In this document: one piece after another, positions 35,549 through 47,312 of the stretch
How the letters are laid out: every line of letters starts with the position of its first letter
Numbering within the stretch: the stretch's first letter is position 1
Assembly: GCA_034008185.1 (NCBI GenBank)
Contig: CM067081.1
Location: forward strand, 15,065,821 to 15,129,820
Reading direction: 5' to 3'
Source: Gorsachius magnificus
Lineage: Eukaryota > Chordata > Aves > Pelecaniformes > Ardeidae
DNA: 64,000 bases
Translations under genes and position numbers: made by a program
Notes under the pieces: generated by a model
The model's database searches: none
What the model saw: the letters and a program-made list of their open reading frames with translations, nothing else
What the model was told of the DNA's origin: nothing

Positions 35549-37639
35549 GGTCTCCCAGTGTGGTGTGGAGGCTTCCTAAACATGACAGCGTTGAGCAAAG
35601 GGAAGAGCCATGTTCAGCCCCACGTAGAGTTAGTTTGACTGGCAATGACTAGCAACAGGATTAGGAGCAGTTGCTGATACCAGTAGTAACTACTTCAACA
35701 ACATGAATGTCTCTCCTAATTGAACTGTGAGGTATTTAATATATTGTTGCTTTGTATAGCAATGACTAAAAGGCAGAGAAAAAACTTACTTTTGTACACA
35801 AAAAAAGAAAGAAAAGGTGCATCCACACTTCTGTACCAGTGAGTCCAGCAAGCCTTTGTGATTTCTGTATGTGCCAAAAGCCACGTGCGTGCTCTGTAAG
35901 CCATCAAAACTTCCAGCTACTGGTTCCAGATGGATGCACTGCAATTCTGCCTGATTGTGAGCAAGTCATTTAACCGTGTTGTACCCCTGTTAATTTTAAT
36001 CTGCCTTGCTCAGTGTTCCTTGGGATAGAGATTATATTTTAAGTGCGTGCACTTTGCCTTGTAGAAAGTGTTGAGTCTCAGTTAGATTGCTAGATGTTGC
36101 CTAAAAGTCTATATATTGGGGGAAATGTCCACTTGGAGAATAACATAGCTTTGTAGTCTGTTCCAGTCAAAGTGATGGAGCGTGTTGAATGCAGTGAAAA
36201 CGCTCGTCCTTATGGCCTGATTTTTATCTTTAAATGTAGCCCGTTTTGATCACTGCATCATCGAGCATGCCAAGTGTTGCCTTTGCTGTCTTGGACTTCT
36301 TTGCTTTAGCATGTCAGAGAGAATCTCAACTTTCCCTGAAACTCTGCCTTTCTGAGAGATATGTGGTCATTCTGTGGTCTTTTGAATTGTAATGTTAGGT
36401 TTGGGAGGAAAGAAAATGCGTTTGTGTTTCAAGGGGGTTATTCTATATGTTTATTATTACAGCCTTTTGGGAAGTTTTTGTGCTCAACTGACAATGTAAC
36501 TTATCAGTTATTATGAAAGAGTCACAAGAGCTGTATTCATTCACATTTGGCTTAGATACATGTTAGCTTTGCCCAGACCTCCAAACCTGCCAAAGCCCAA
36601 ATGTGGAATGTGATGAGTATGGTAAAGACTGGACTGGTGAGGAGAAAAAAAACCTATTCATGCAGAAAACCTAAAATTTTGCCTGTAGTTAGTGTAATAG
36701 AATATTGCAATGTGTTTTATTGTGCTTTATTTCTGATGTGTTGGCAGTTTTCTGTTTCTTTTGATTTTTCTGCAGTAAAATCAATTTTTTGGTTATTCTG
36801 TCTGCCCCAAAAATGCATATGGTGAAGTCATGCTACCTTGTTTTAGCAAGTGGCACAATGGCATGGCTGGCATTTGTATTCTGCTGGATGTGTGTTTCCA
36901 GCCCAGATGACTAGGGACCACTTCGGGTGGTCACTGCTGGGAATGGTCTTCAGAGAGGGGTTCCCAGGACTGGATTTATACTAAATAAACAGAGGCCATG
37001 AGGGGAAAACTGTGATTCATTAGGAACCCTGGTTTAGCTTAAAGTGATGGAAATAGCTGCAGGACATCTTAGTTTAGTTTAAAAGTTTGAAAAGTGAAGG
37101 AATCCAACCTGGAGTATTTTGTAAATTGTCCACTTTTCTTTTTAGAGTACTCTGCCTTACTCTCCTCAGTTCAGTATAACTAGGCATATAGTCCAAAGAG
37201 CTGAAAATATTCAGCTGTCAAAGATTCAGATTCTGTAAACACAGGCTTTTTAGACAGTGCTGTCAGTACTATGTTTGTCTTCTCTGTTCTGCTAAAACAT
37301 GTTCCTGGAAGTTTTTGTTTTCCATTCTGGTTTTAGGCCAGATGCAAGAAATGGAAGTAAAATACCAGACGACCCTTCTATATATTGCAGATAAACTTAC
37401 TACATCATTCATTACAATTTTTTTAGTTATTCATAGAAATGTTCCAGAATAGACCAGTTAACATGTGTGTTGTGTGTTCTATGTAAAGAAGACAGAATTA
37501 TTTGACTCCTACCCATATGCTTTTACCAGAGTGTTACGGACATGAGTTTTTCAGTCTTGCACATTGGCAGAGTTACAGTGACTCCACTTTCTGCAAATAC
37601 TCTGTATTAAAAAGATATGCTTTATGTTTAACTTTGCAG
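35549..37639 (+). other. ARHGAP42 intron end before second exon
   Basis: Intronic sequence with one probable MIR relic near 35950 and a small perfect hairpin (GACCAC, TTCGG, GTGGTC) near 36914-36930. The acceptor tract before 37640 reads TTTATGTTTAACTTTGCAG. No gene is seen. Confidence 0.7.
35940..36060 (+). repeat. possible relic of a MIR-type ancient SINE
   Basis: The stretch GTGAGCAAGTCATTTAACC at about 35957-35975 closely follows the highly conserved MIR core phrase TGGGCAAGTCACTTAACC, and sequence on either side is compatible with a decayed copy. MIR-like core SINEs predate the amniote split and survive as relics in birds. The match is short, so both identity and limits are tentative. 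Confidence 0.4.
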
Positions 37640-37711
37640 ATCCAGAATGCTAATGATGTGCTAATAGCACCGCTGGAGAAGTTTCGTAAAGAGCAAATAG
37701 GAGCAGCAAAA
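37640..37711 (+). CDS. ARHGAP42: ARHGAP42 exon, BAR domain (probably coding exon 5)
   Basis: A 72-base, phase 0-0 exon of 24 codons from IQNAND to IGAAK. AG at 37638-37639 precedes it and a consensus GTAAGT donor follows at 37712. The peptide contains [16 protein letters not shown], a signature of BAR helix 2 shared across the GRAF family; the preceding IQNANDVL is the ARHGAP42 version of a segment that varies between paralogues. Being symmetric, the exon could be skipped without a frameshift, removing 24 residues of the helix. The open frame around it (37502-37882) reads through both introns by chance and does not mark a longer exon. Confidence 0.96.
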
Positions 37712-40700
37712 GTAAGTGGCTGTGGAAACAATTCTTTTTCATTTCATGTTTATTTGAGTTTATCAGTGTATTTTGAAGGCTGGACTGAAAACAGGCATTT
37801 GTATTTAAACGTGCTTGATGCCATCTTCATTAATGTATTAGCAAATTATACTGAATTCTTTGCTTCAGGGAAGATGATTTAGAAATGGAGACTGATTATA
37901 TTCATAGGGTACAGCTCTTGCTGCTATTGCACATTCTGCATGTCGAGTTCTGTTCCTCTTCTCATGTCTGCATTCACATTACATTGTGTCTTGGGTTAAC
38001 CCAGAACCACACAGAGGGTTCAAACAGCTGCTGTGGGTGTAGTGGCCCTGAAGTGGCTGTTATATGAAGATCAAAAGAAGTCAGTGTGCTTTAGACATAC
38101 TCTTTTTCCATCTCTGTTTTCCCTGTCCACTTTACATTATAGTGATTCATATTCATATTGTCCAGAGATTTTCCCATGGTGGAAGTGCTCCAGTTGGTGA
38201 TTTAAGCCAGTTCTCTGGTGTTAAGTGTTACACCTGTGTTAGAGAAATGGTGCAGGTTGTCTACACCAGGGTTCAGTAGTTGTCCCAGGAAATCAGATAT
38301 CTTGAGGAAAAAGACGTTGAAATGAACTGGTAGTCTAGAAGAGCTATTTTCAGTCTGATCCTGGAGTCTTAAATGGTTATCAGTGACTGCTTTGATCACA
38401 ACCTCAGAGAGATGCACAGAGGCTGTGATAGTTAGAGGCATGGTTAATAACAGTTCCCCCATCTACATACATATGTTAGTTCCGAAGTGTTTTGCATCTT
38501 GTATTAGCACTCATAAAATTTTCTGGGAAGTTTTCCATTTGTAAGGTTAGGTGGGTATGAAAAAAATATCTCTGATGTTGTAGCTGAGGTTGCACTTGTG
38601 CTGTACTCAGCCAACCTCAGAAGAAGAACAGAGCTATTGGAAAGAGAGACCAAAGGTTTGTTATTTTTTGTACTGCTATTGTGAATGCATAGCAAACAGA
38701 TGAGACTTCTTCTGCACAGGAACCAAGTAAATGTTTGAGAAGAATTTGTACTGTGAACTTGAGGTCAGATTTCTCTGAAATGGATGTTCTTTACCCTCTT
38801 ACTTGATATGTTTTTGTGTACAACTGCATTCTTCTTTTGTCCCACCCCTATGCTGCTGTGAGTTGCAGGGCCGGGAGTTTATTTACTGTGATGCACAAAT
38901 CATGATTTAATCCCAGCGCAAAATTATTTTTAGTTTTTGGTAGGCTTTATTTGCGTGGTTCAGTTCTTTGTGTTACTGTCTCATTTCATGTTCATATAGT
39001 TTAAGGGATCTCACTCTTCTCTGCAGGAGCCCTGTTTCAGAGCCTAGCCTGCCGTACTATTGACTGTCCTGGTACGTCAGAGAGATGATCCACAGGCAAT
39101 TTGCAGGGCTCTCTGCAGAATTGTATAGGACACTCATGTCTCCTTTGAAGATAGCACTCAGTAGATGTCAACACATATTTAATGATCTAATTGAAGATGA
39201 CTACTTTGTTTTTTGAATCAACAAGCATCTAACATTAAAGGCAGGGCACTACAGGACAGGTTGAGTCCTCTCTGTTTAGTATATCACGATGGCAGTTACT
39301 TTTCCATACCCCTTCCAGATAAAATATGGTCATTTGCCCATCTTATATAATTTGTGGAAACAGTGATCATTTTGACTTGTCTGTGGGCACACAATAGTCT
39401 ACTGAATGAGTTCAGGAGAGAGCCTGGCTCGGTTAACTCATCCCAGTGTCTAATGCACTTTCTTATGCAGCTCTGTGTGTGTTTGGGGCAGTCCAGGATC
39501 CTGGCTTGACACATTGATACCATATAGAAAGTTCTCCCAGCTCATCGTCTTACATAGTGTCAAATAAACTCGTATTTTCTTGCACTGCTCATGAAGTTCA
39601 ACTGTCAAGCTCAAAAATGAGAGATTTCAGATCGCCTGCATAACCCAGATTGTGATACAAACATTTGCCTCTGAATTGATTTTTGTCAGCGGAAGCAATT
39701 ACAGTTGGCCTTTAACTAAATGGAATCAACACAAAGAAGTGAGAGATTAATTACATTTAACACTGTTTTTCTAGTAATTACAAAATAGCAATGTGTGATC
39801 TAGGAATAATGAGATCAGTATGAAATAGAATACAAATTTGGGCTGTCTGAAACATTGTTAGTAGAGAACATGGTCTTGATTGCTTACCTCCACTTCTGTT
39901 CACCGGGCTCAACCTTCGAGCATTTATGAACTCTTATAAATACGGGATGAGTTGAGCTTGGTAGTTATTTATCTACAGTTAATGAAGGTTTGCACAGAGA
40001 TTTGGCTCTCTGAACTCCTTCGGGATCACCTGAACTGACAGGCAAACAAAAAATGTAGAGGCTTTCTTGTTGCTTGGGCTTCAACAGCAAGTTCCACAGG
40101 ACACTGAGAATGTCACTTTTTATTTGAGGTCTTCTCTGAAGACATTAGCTGTATGGACCATGTATCAACTATTACTGTTTGCTCTGAAATACCAGGTTTG
40201 AGCTGTTTTTTCCCCTGGTATTAACTTATAACACTGTAGAATTGTATTCATATCAAACCCAAACTTGCTTCTGATTCCGTCATCCCTTTCTCCCCCCAAA
40301 AAACCCAAAACATTTCTGTGTATGTGTTCCTCTCCAAAGAGAGGCTGAGATGGTGCAGATTCCACAGGACAGCTGGTAGTTATGTCTTATATGTTTCTAG
40401 AGCTCTGAATTTATAATTAATTTGCATCATAAGATTTTACAGACCAACATTTTAAGAGATTAGGTATAGAAGCACAAGTTTAATTGTATATGCCTTTTGC
40501 ATTGGTAATTTCAGCAGTAGGTACAGCTGCAGGCATCTGGTCTTTGTGATCAGCCTTACGCTGTGAGCGTGTATTTCATAAGCCATGGTGAGTGTTGGAT
40601 TGGACTCTTCTAATTGGACTTTGAAATTATCAATTTTTGTACCCTGTTAAGCTGTGTTTCCAAATTTTTGGAGGAAGAAAAACTTATTAAATAGTTGTGT

Positions 40701-43700
40701 TACAAGTATACATAACAGGAAACTATATTAGGTACTACTGTCAGATTTTGATGAGGGGAAGATTATGAGAGTGAGCACTTAAAGTGCTTACTGGGCTTTT
40801 TTCTTTCTTTTCTAAAACACTAGATAAAATTCAGCTGGAGATAAAAGCAAGCAGTACCCCCCTCCACCCCACCACACACAGAAAAAAAAAAAAAAAGAGG
40901 AAGTGTTATAAATTAATGACAGTTTTCACTATGACAATCACCATTTTATTTTAATAATAAGTAACTTAGCAAGATTTTTACTACTGTGATGAACTATGTA
41001 GGTCTATCCTATTGTGTTTAATATAAAGAATGAGAATATTCTTTCTTCAAAACCTTATCAAGTTTAGGCAAAAAAATATGATCACACAAATCAAAGAGAA
41101 TAGGGAGGATAAAATATATCCTGTTGACGTTACAAAGCTATATTGCAAATACAAGGACAAGCATAAACCCAGAGTGCAAAGTTCAAGTGTTTTGAGAACA
41201 TCACAAGAACAACATTAAAGACTGATTCTTCACATGCACTTCAAAAACCTGAAGGTACCCAACAAATTTGAGGAGCATTCCCCATAAAGCATTAGTGTTT
41301 GTAATCAAACCAGGAATACACAATTCTACATCACTTGCTCCTCTTGATTTACACTACTTGCTCTTCTGTTTTTATTGCACATATTTCAGTTCTTCCTTTT
41401 CTGTACACACTCAGTTTAAATAAAGCTGAGCTCTCTCCAGAGACTACACAAACCCAGCTTTGCATTGGATAGCCTGTTGATTTACTCCATCTGAGTTTAA
41501 AAAAAATGACCTCTGCAATTACTGTAGAAACCCGAGCAAAAGCTGGGTGAGGTAACTGGGAAAGGATTTCAGGCACGAAGCATTTTGCCTTATTTGGTAA
41601 ATGTGGTTTGCAAGTCCCCAGCTGGTGACTTTGGTGAGATCATCGTGTGATGTGTTATGTACAATAAGGCCAAACTGTCATGTTTCTTTTTACCCATTGA
41701 GTACAGTATTTAGAAATATTTGTTCCAATGTTCGTTGACCTTTAGTACAACTTAAATCAGATCAAAGACAACAGAAGCAGTTTTGGTTTTAAGACTTAAA
41801 AGGAGAGTTTTGTTTCCTCCTTACAATTCCATCCGTTTGTTTCATCAAATTATTTATTTTGGCCAGAAGGATTATTTTTTATTATTATTCTCTACTTTCA
41901 TTCATTCATTCGAAGCTGTGAGTTCCTTTCTACTTGGGAAACAAATCCATGTTCACTGCTGGGATTAATTTTCCTGCATCTATGTTCACATCTATACTCG
42001 CACGATGGAGACATGCAGGAGCTGGCACGCTCTCTTCGTGTTTTAGTTGGATTGTCCAGAAGTTGAGGAGCATAAAACAATCAACCACCCACCCCATTTT
42101 TTAAAGTCTATCAGACAGCTGTCAAAGCAGGGTTTTAGACAGGTAACTAAGATCGGTTAGAAATGCCAGATTGCCCATTTTGTAAACTGTTTTCCTTGCT
42201 ATCTAATCAAATTATAGTGCTTGCTGTCCTTCAGCTGAGAAAAATTAATGACCTTGCTCTAGTAGGTACGGTGGAAGGTGTTTCATTATAAGCAGCATCT
42301 GTTACTCAAGGTTTGGTACTTGTGTCCACCAGTCCGGGGATATTTTAATGTCAGTCTGAACCATAGAGGGGAGAGGGCCGGGGGAAGGAAGCAGAAATAG
42401 AGGCCAGGCCAGGATAATTGATGGCCAAGTGTTTTGAGTTAAAATGCCACAGTTTCCCAAAAATGGTTACTACCAGAGCTACCTGATATCTTTTTTGATA
42501 AGATAGATTCTGTAGGCAGCAGAGCAAACCTATTCCTATTTCAGCAAGGCTGTTAAAGCATTCTGCATGAAACATTATAATTTAGCTTAGATGGGGGTTA
42601 GTAAAAGAAACCTGATCTGTCTAAGGATCTGGCTAATGGGGAAAGGGCGGTGAGTTTTGTTTGTGGGAGAGAGTGTCTGGTTAGAGAGAAGTTACTAATT
42701 AGAAGATCCCAAGGGGCAATTTGAGATCTGTCTGTTGTTTCATTTTCAGTAATGACCAGGTAGAAAAAAATCTGCTGTTGCTGACACAGCTTGGGGTTGC
42801 CATAGGTTGGGGGTTTTGCCAAGACAGAGGAGGAGGACTGGAGGATTGGGAAGGAAGTGTAAGATGAAATATTGGAGCAGGAGGAACTGAGGCAACTCAA
42901 TGGTCGTGACACAACTGCAAACCAAAAAATCTGCTGCACTGATAAAAAGCTCAAGTGGCAATCTCTTTAGGTATTACATAGGCTTTAGGGATCTATCTCT
43001 GGTAGATGGAGAAATACAAATTTTCCTTAGGTCTGCTTTTACTTATATAAATCCTTGAGGTTTGGATTAAGTTTGTGAAGGAGCTGTAAATTGCATTTAT
43101 AAATACATTTAATTCCAAGGTGTTGGTCCTAGATAATTTTTATACGAGAAATAGTTCGGAGCATGTTATCTAATCTGGTGTCTTCATTAAACTAGTGTTG
43201 ACAGGTACAAGAACTGAGAAATTAGGAGGCTAAGCTTAAAAAAAAAAATTAGTTTTATAATGGTAAATTTTGTTTGTGACAGTTGTAAGAAAAGTTGAAA
43301 ATCTGAAAACTTCTTCAGATTAAATATAGCTTAAAATGTTTGTTATTTCATCTTGATTTTTGCTTTTTCCTGCTGGATTTCAGTGTCTGTGTACAGAATC
43401 TTCTGTGAATTGACCCAGATCCTAAAATTTGGAGTAGTTGGATTGTTGCTGTATCAGCTGCAGCTGCCTGCTTTTCCCTTTGTAATTTGTATTTAATGAA
43501 AATGTGTAGTATAAAAATGATTTTTAAAGTAGATCAAACATGTTTTCGCTTCAAAATATAGCTATTCAAATAAATTCATGGAAATAGGAGGCTGCAAAAG
43601 ACCTGCATCAATTTGGTAATCTCTGTTAAAATTACTTTTTAGAAAGTAGAAAATGACTGTAGTGCTATGGTATGACCAGCCACCGCTTCTTTTACACTTC

Positions 43701-46533
43701 TGTATGTTAAATATTTGGGAAGTTTCAAAAATAGTGGTGAGGAGCCCAGTGTGCACACACTTCATCTTTTTGGGCAGTCTTATTTTCTTCTGCAGAAAGC
43801 CAAACCATTGAGCTGGGAGATATCTCTGGCTGAGCACCTGGACCCAGAGGTTTTTTGAAGCCACTAATCTACTTGGGACAGCTCTTGTCATTCTGCAAAT
43901 GCAGCAAAATTATTTTCTCATTGCAGTTTACTTCAGTTCAATAACTGTTTTGTTCAAAGTTGAGAAACTTTTAGGAAGTTAACAGGAAAAAAAGAGAACA
44001 ATCCTCAAAGCTTGTTTCAATTCTAGTGTATTCCTTTAAAAAACAAGAGCAAAAACTAAAAGATTATGGACACAGTGATTGAAAACTGTTGGTTCAATAC
44101 TGCAGGTGTTTTCTTGTAAACCAGTTAATATTATGTGCAAAGCCTGTTTTAGTAAATTCTGTTAAATGCATTCTTTCTGTTAAAAGTTAGTATGATTAAC
44201 TGGCCGACTAAAACCAGTTTCTGAAGCTGTGTTTTTTCTGCACTTTAATAAAATACCAATTTGCATCCAAAAGAAAACAGATATAAATTACGGGTAAATA
44301 AATTAGTCCTCTATAGTAAATAGGAAATGTAACTTACTGTGTTCTGCTATAACATTTAAGAATTAAGGCTTAGAATAAAAGTGTTAATTGGTGGAGTTGC
44401 TTAAGTGAGCATGTAGTGTATTTTTGTTGGCAAAAAGAACCATTTATTTTTTATAAATCTACAGTCAGGAAAACAAAAAAAAAAAAAACACCTTAGGTAG
44501 CAATTATCAGCCCTTCTACTGGAAAACAACAAAAGAAGGTAAAAATGCAGAAAACCATGCACATTTTCTAATTAAATCAAGGCTTTTTTCTTGCTAACTT
44601 AAATCCACCGTCTGTAATCTGTGCCACAGGAAGGATTTGGGAAGGTTGCATCCTGACCCCACACAGCTGGTAAGAATCCTGCTGGACTCCTGAGCCATGA
44701 TTAAAAGTATGAGCAAGGACATTCACCTCCAAAATTCATTTCCAGTTCACAGGGGAACTGAACTTATTGAGTGCTTTGAGGCACAGAGCACTTGGCAAAT
44801 ACTCTTACTAAAATAAAAAAAAAAGGCTTCTCTCAGTCGGATACAGTAGCTCTACGCATCTATTCTGTCCTTTCTAGCCCTGCTGTCGACCACAGCGTGG
44901 AGAGGATTACGTTCCACACCTGAGAACAGGTCTCAAGGTTGCTGGTGAGACTCTTCAAGAATCTCAAAGAGGATTTAAGAGAAATATAGGAAATGGCCAA
45001 TTGCCCGTGGCACAGAGCAGGACGGGACTCGGAGGAAGCAGAGAGTTTGGTGTTCTGCTCCCTGCACAAGGTCTCCGTCTTCATTCAGCTAGGCAAAGAC
45101 GCCTACTCCCCTGCCCCCTGCCCTCAAAATAAAACTCCACCCTGAATTTTGGCATCCTTTATCAAACCAAATTCATCATGTTTTCAGAAAGGCAGCTGCG
45201 TTCTCTTACCCTACAGGGATTACATCAGAGTTGTGCTCATGGGTGTTGCGTAGTGCCACAGCTGTACCAAACACTTAACGCTTAAATCATGAGGCTTTTT
45301 GCATAGGTATGAACTAATCTGTTAATCTTACTTTGTTACACATTGGGGTTTTCTTCAGCAGTCTTGGGGAAAGTTAAGATCTCTTTCTGCATTGCTTCCC
45401 TTCCTTCTGTGGTGTATTTAAGGTAACAGCATAAAAATAGATCAGTTAGGTTTGGACATTACTCAGATGATGTTGAGTCCATGGGTCCTTATCGCATTTT
45501 CTGTTCTAAATAGAAAATCATTTGATTGGGACACTTGGCTGTATCGCCATAGGTTTCCCTTCATCCAGTGTCTTGTTCTGTCTATGCAGCAGGTTCTGCA
45601 GGGGCCTGGGAATACACAAACTTGCACTCTCTGCTTTTGGCAAAGCCAGGGTGCAAAAGCTCTGTTCCAAAGTGATAGTAGCCGGAAAGTATCACTTCTG
45701 TACTGTAACAAAAGGAGGGTAACATTACTTGAAACATTACCGTGTAGGAGCACCAAGAACTCCATCTTTCTGCCAAAAGAACCAGCTTCACTATTTCAGG
45801 ATCTTTCAGGCTACAGTAACCACCCCAGAACCATTTGTTCCTGTGGGGCTTGCCAAGAAGGGGTGTTTTGGTGGTTGTTTTGATGAGAAGATCATCCCTC
45901 CCTAAGAAATAAACTGAGAGCACTGGTTGAGTTTAACATCACCACTGGGGAGGCATGACTCTTCACCCAAAAGTGATAGTTTATGTTCCTCTATCAGTGT
46001 TGTAAGAGGGACTCTGAAAATAGATGCTTTCAAAACAAAACAAAATCACTTCTGACATTAACCCCAGACTGTTTCCTTTTTTTTTTCCTATCTGTAAACA
46101 GCATAGCTTCCAGTTGTGTGTATTAATCTAAAAACTTTCTCATAAGATGCCTCGAGTTCTTCCTCAGATTGGCATTGCTGTCCTGTTGCAATGACGTGGA
46201 AGGTGGCGTGGGACTATGAGCTGTGCTGAACATGCTGCTGGCGCGCAGAAACCGGGGCTGGCAGCTGACTGGTTGGCATAGATGGGAGAGAGATTCCCAA
46301 AGAGTGTTTCTTAAAAAGAAATTACTACTTAAGAAAAAGATATTTTTATCTTCTGCTTTTAAAATAAAGCAATGAGTATGTGACGTTACAAGCTAGACTG
46401 TTGGAATTGCTTTATTTGAATGGCATTACATTCTTTGCAGCTTTTTTGCATTTTCTTTGCTTTAAGTGCACAAAGGAAAGAAGGTAGTTGCTAACTGTGT
46501 GCAGGTGAAATGGCCTCTTCATACACATTTTAT
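37712..46533 (+). other. ARHGAP42 intron, first part of 16.8 kb intron
   Basis: Unique AT-rich intronic sequence with a C/A-rich tract at 40855-40895 and a 9-base inverted repeat at 38584-38620. The long overlapping open frames at 45452-45923 (up to 143 codons, on both strands) and 42598-42961 have no recognisable domain. I see no gene or named repeat. Confidence 0.65.
40855..40898 (+). repeat. C/A-rich then poly(A) low-complexity tract
   Basis: CCCCCCTCCACCCCACCACA is followed by ACAG and a run of about 16 A. A simple low-complexity tract. Confidence 0.8.
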
Positions 46534-46730
46534 GGTTTTAAACTAAAACAGAGTGGATTTAGACTAGATATAAGGAAGCAATTCTGTACAATGACGGTAG
46601 TGAAACACTGGAACGGGTTGCCCAGAGAGGTGGTGGAGGCCCCATCCCTGGCAACATTCAAGGCCAGGTTGGATGGGGCTCTGAGCAACCTGATCTAGTT
46701 AGCGTTCTGTGATTCTATGATTCTATGATT
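46534..46730 (+). mobile_element. CR1 LINE 3' end, sense, 3' UTR shortened
   Basis: A short CR1 3' end whose frame reads [16 protein letters not shown], then [21 protein letters not shown], and stops naturally after ALSNLI near 46698. This matches the 3' coding end and the AACCTGATCTAGTTAGCG stop region of the antisense copy at 1702-2840, so the two belong to one subfamily. Directly after TTAGCG it jumps to TTCTGTGATTCTATGATTCTA; about 70-80 bases of the 3' UTR present in 1702-1790 are missing. Confidence 0.92.
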
Positions 46731-47212
46731 TTAGTTTACTGGCATACCAGGACATTACTAAACTACACTTCATTTGTGAGGGAAAGCATAGGAAGGGAGG
46801 CATGGAGAACCTGAAACAGCAGTGTGCCTGCATAGGGAGGAAAGAAAGCCAGTGCTGGTGTGAGGAACGGGGGTGAGGAGACCAGCAACATCGCTGTGGG
46901 ATGCTGACAAGGCAGCTGCTCGGGGAATGGGGTGATGGCCACTTAGGGAGACAGAAGGACAGATAAAAAGCAGCAATGGCAGGAAAGGGGCAATGGTGGA
47001 GACCAAGGGAAGCTGTTGACTGTGTAGTACAGTTTTAAAAATTTGATGTTCTTTTTGTAGTTGAGAAGTTCACTGCTCTGTTAGGATGAAAATGAGTCTT
47101 ACTGTCCAGTGCAAAGATCATGCTACAAATGCTGTCGTGCCTGTAGCAGCCCTGCGCTGTGCTTACACTCTGCATAGGTGCACACCATATCTTTAGCATT
47201 TCTGTGCACCTG
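46731..47212 (+). other. spacer between two CR1 3' ends
   Basis: Unique purine-rich intronic sequence (many GGAAAG, GGAGG and GGGAGA stretches at 46770-47010). Nothing further is recognised. Confidence 0.7.
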
Positions 47213-47312
47213 TGTGGACATGGTTTAGTGGTGGGATGGCAGTGTTAGGTTAACGGTTGGGCTTGATGATCTTAAAGGTCTTTTCCAACCTAAACGATTC
47301 TATGATTCTATG
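47213..47312 (+). mobile_element. CR1 LINE 3' UTR fragment, sense
   Basis: About 100 bases covering only the stop region (GGACATGGTTTAGTGGTGGG), the 3' UTR and the tail GATTCTATGATTCTATG. It is nearly identical in structure to the 3' end at 35062-35160. This is one of the shortest CR1 insertions one would expect to recognise, an extreme 5' truncation. Confidence 0.93.

Noticed and set aside
37502..37882. 126-codon frame as a possible longer ARHGAP42 exon
   Set aside because: Only codons 37640-37711 match the family. The acceptor and donor sites at the boundaries are strong, and the flanking codons are intronic.
37986..38030. TGGGTTAACCCA palindrome and neighbouring sequence recalling an LTR end
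   Set aside because: Only a short stretch resembles the solo LTR end at 30966. No TATA box, partner end or further similarity follows.
45452..45923. Overlapping open frames on both strands, the longest 143 codons
   Set aside because: Several frames are open at once, which points to a local lack of stop codons rather than selection. None has a recognisable motif.
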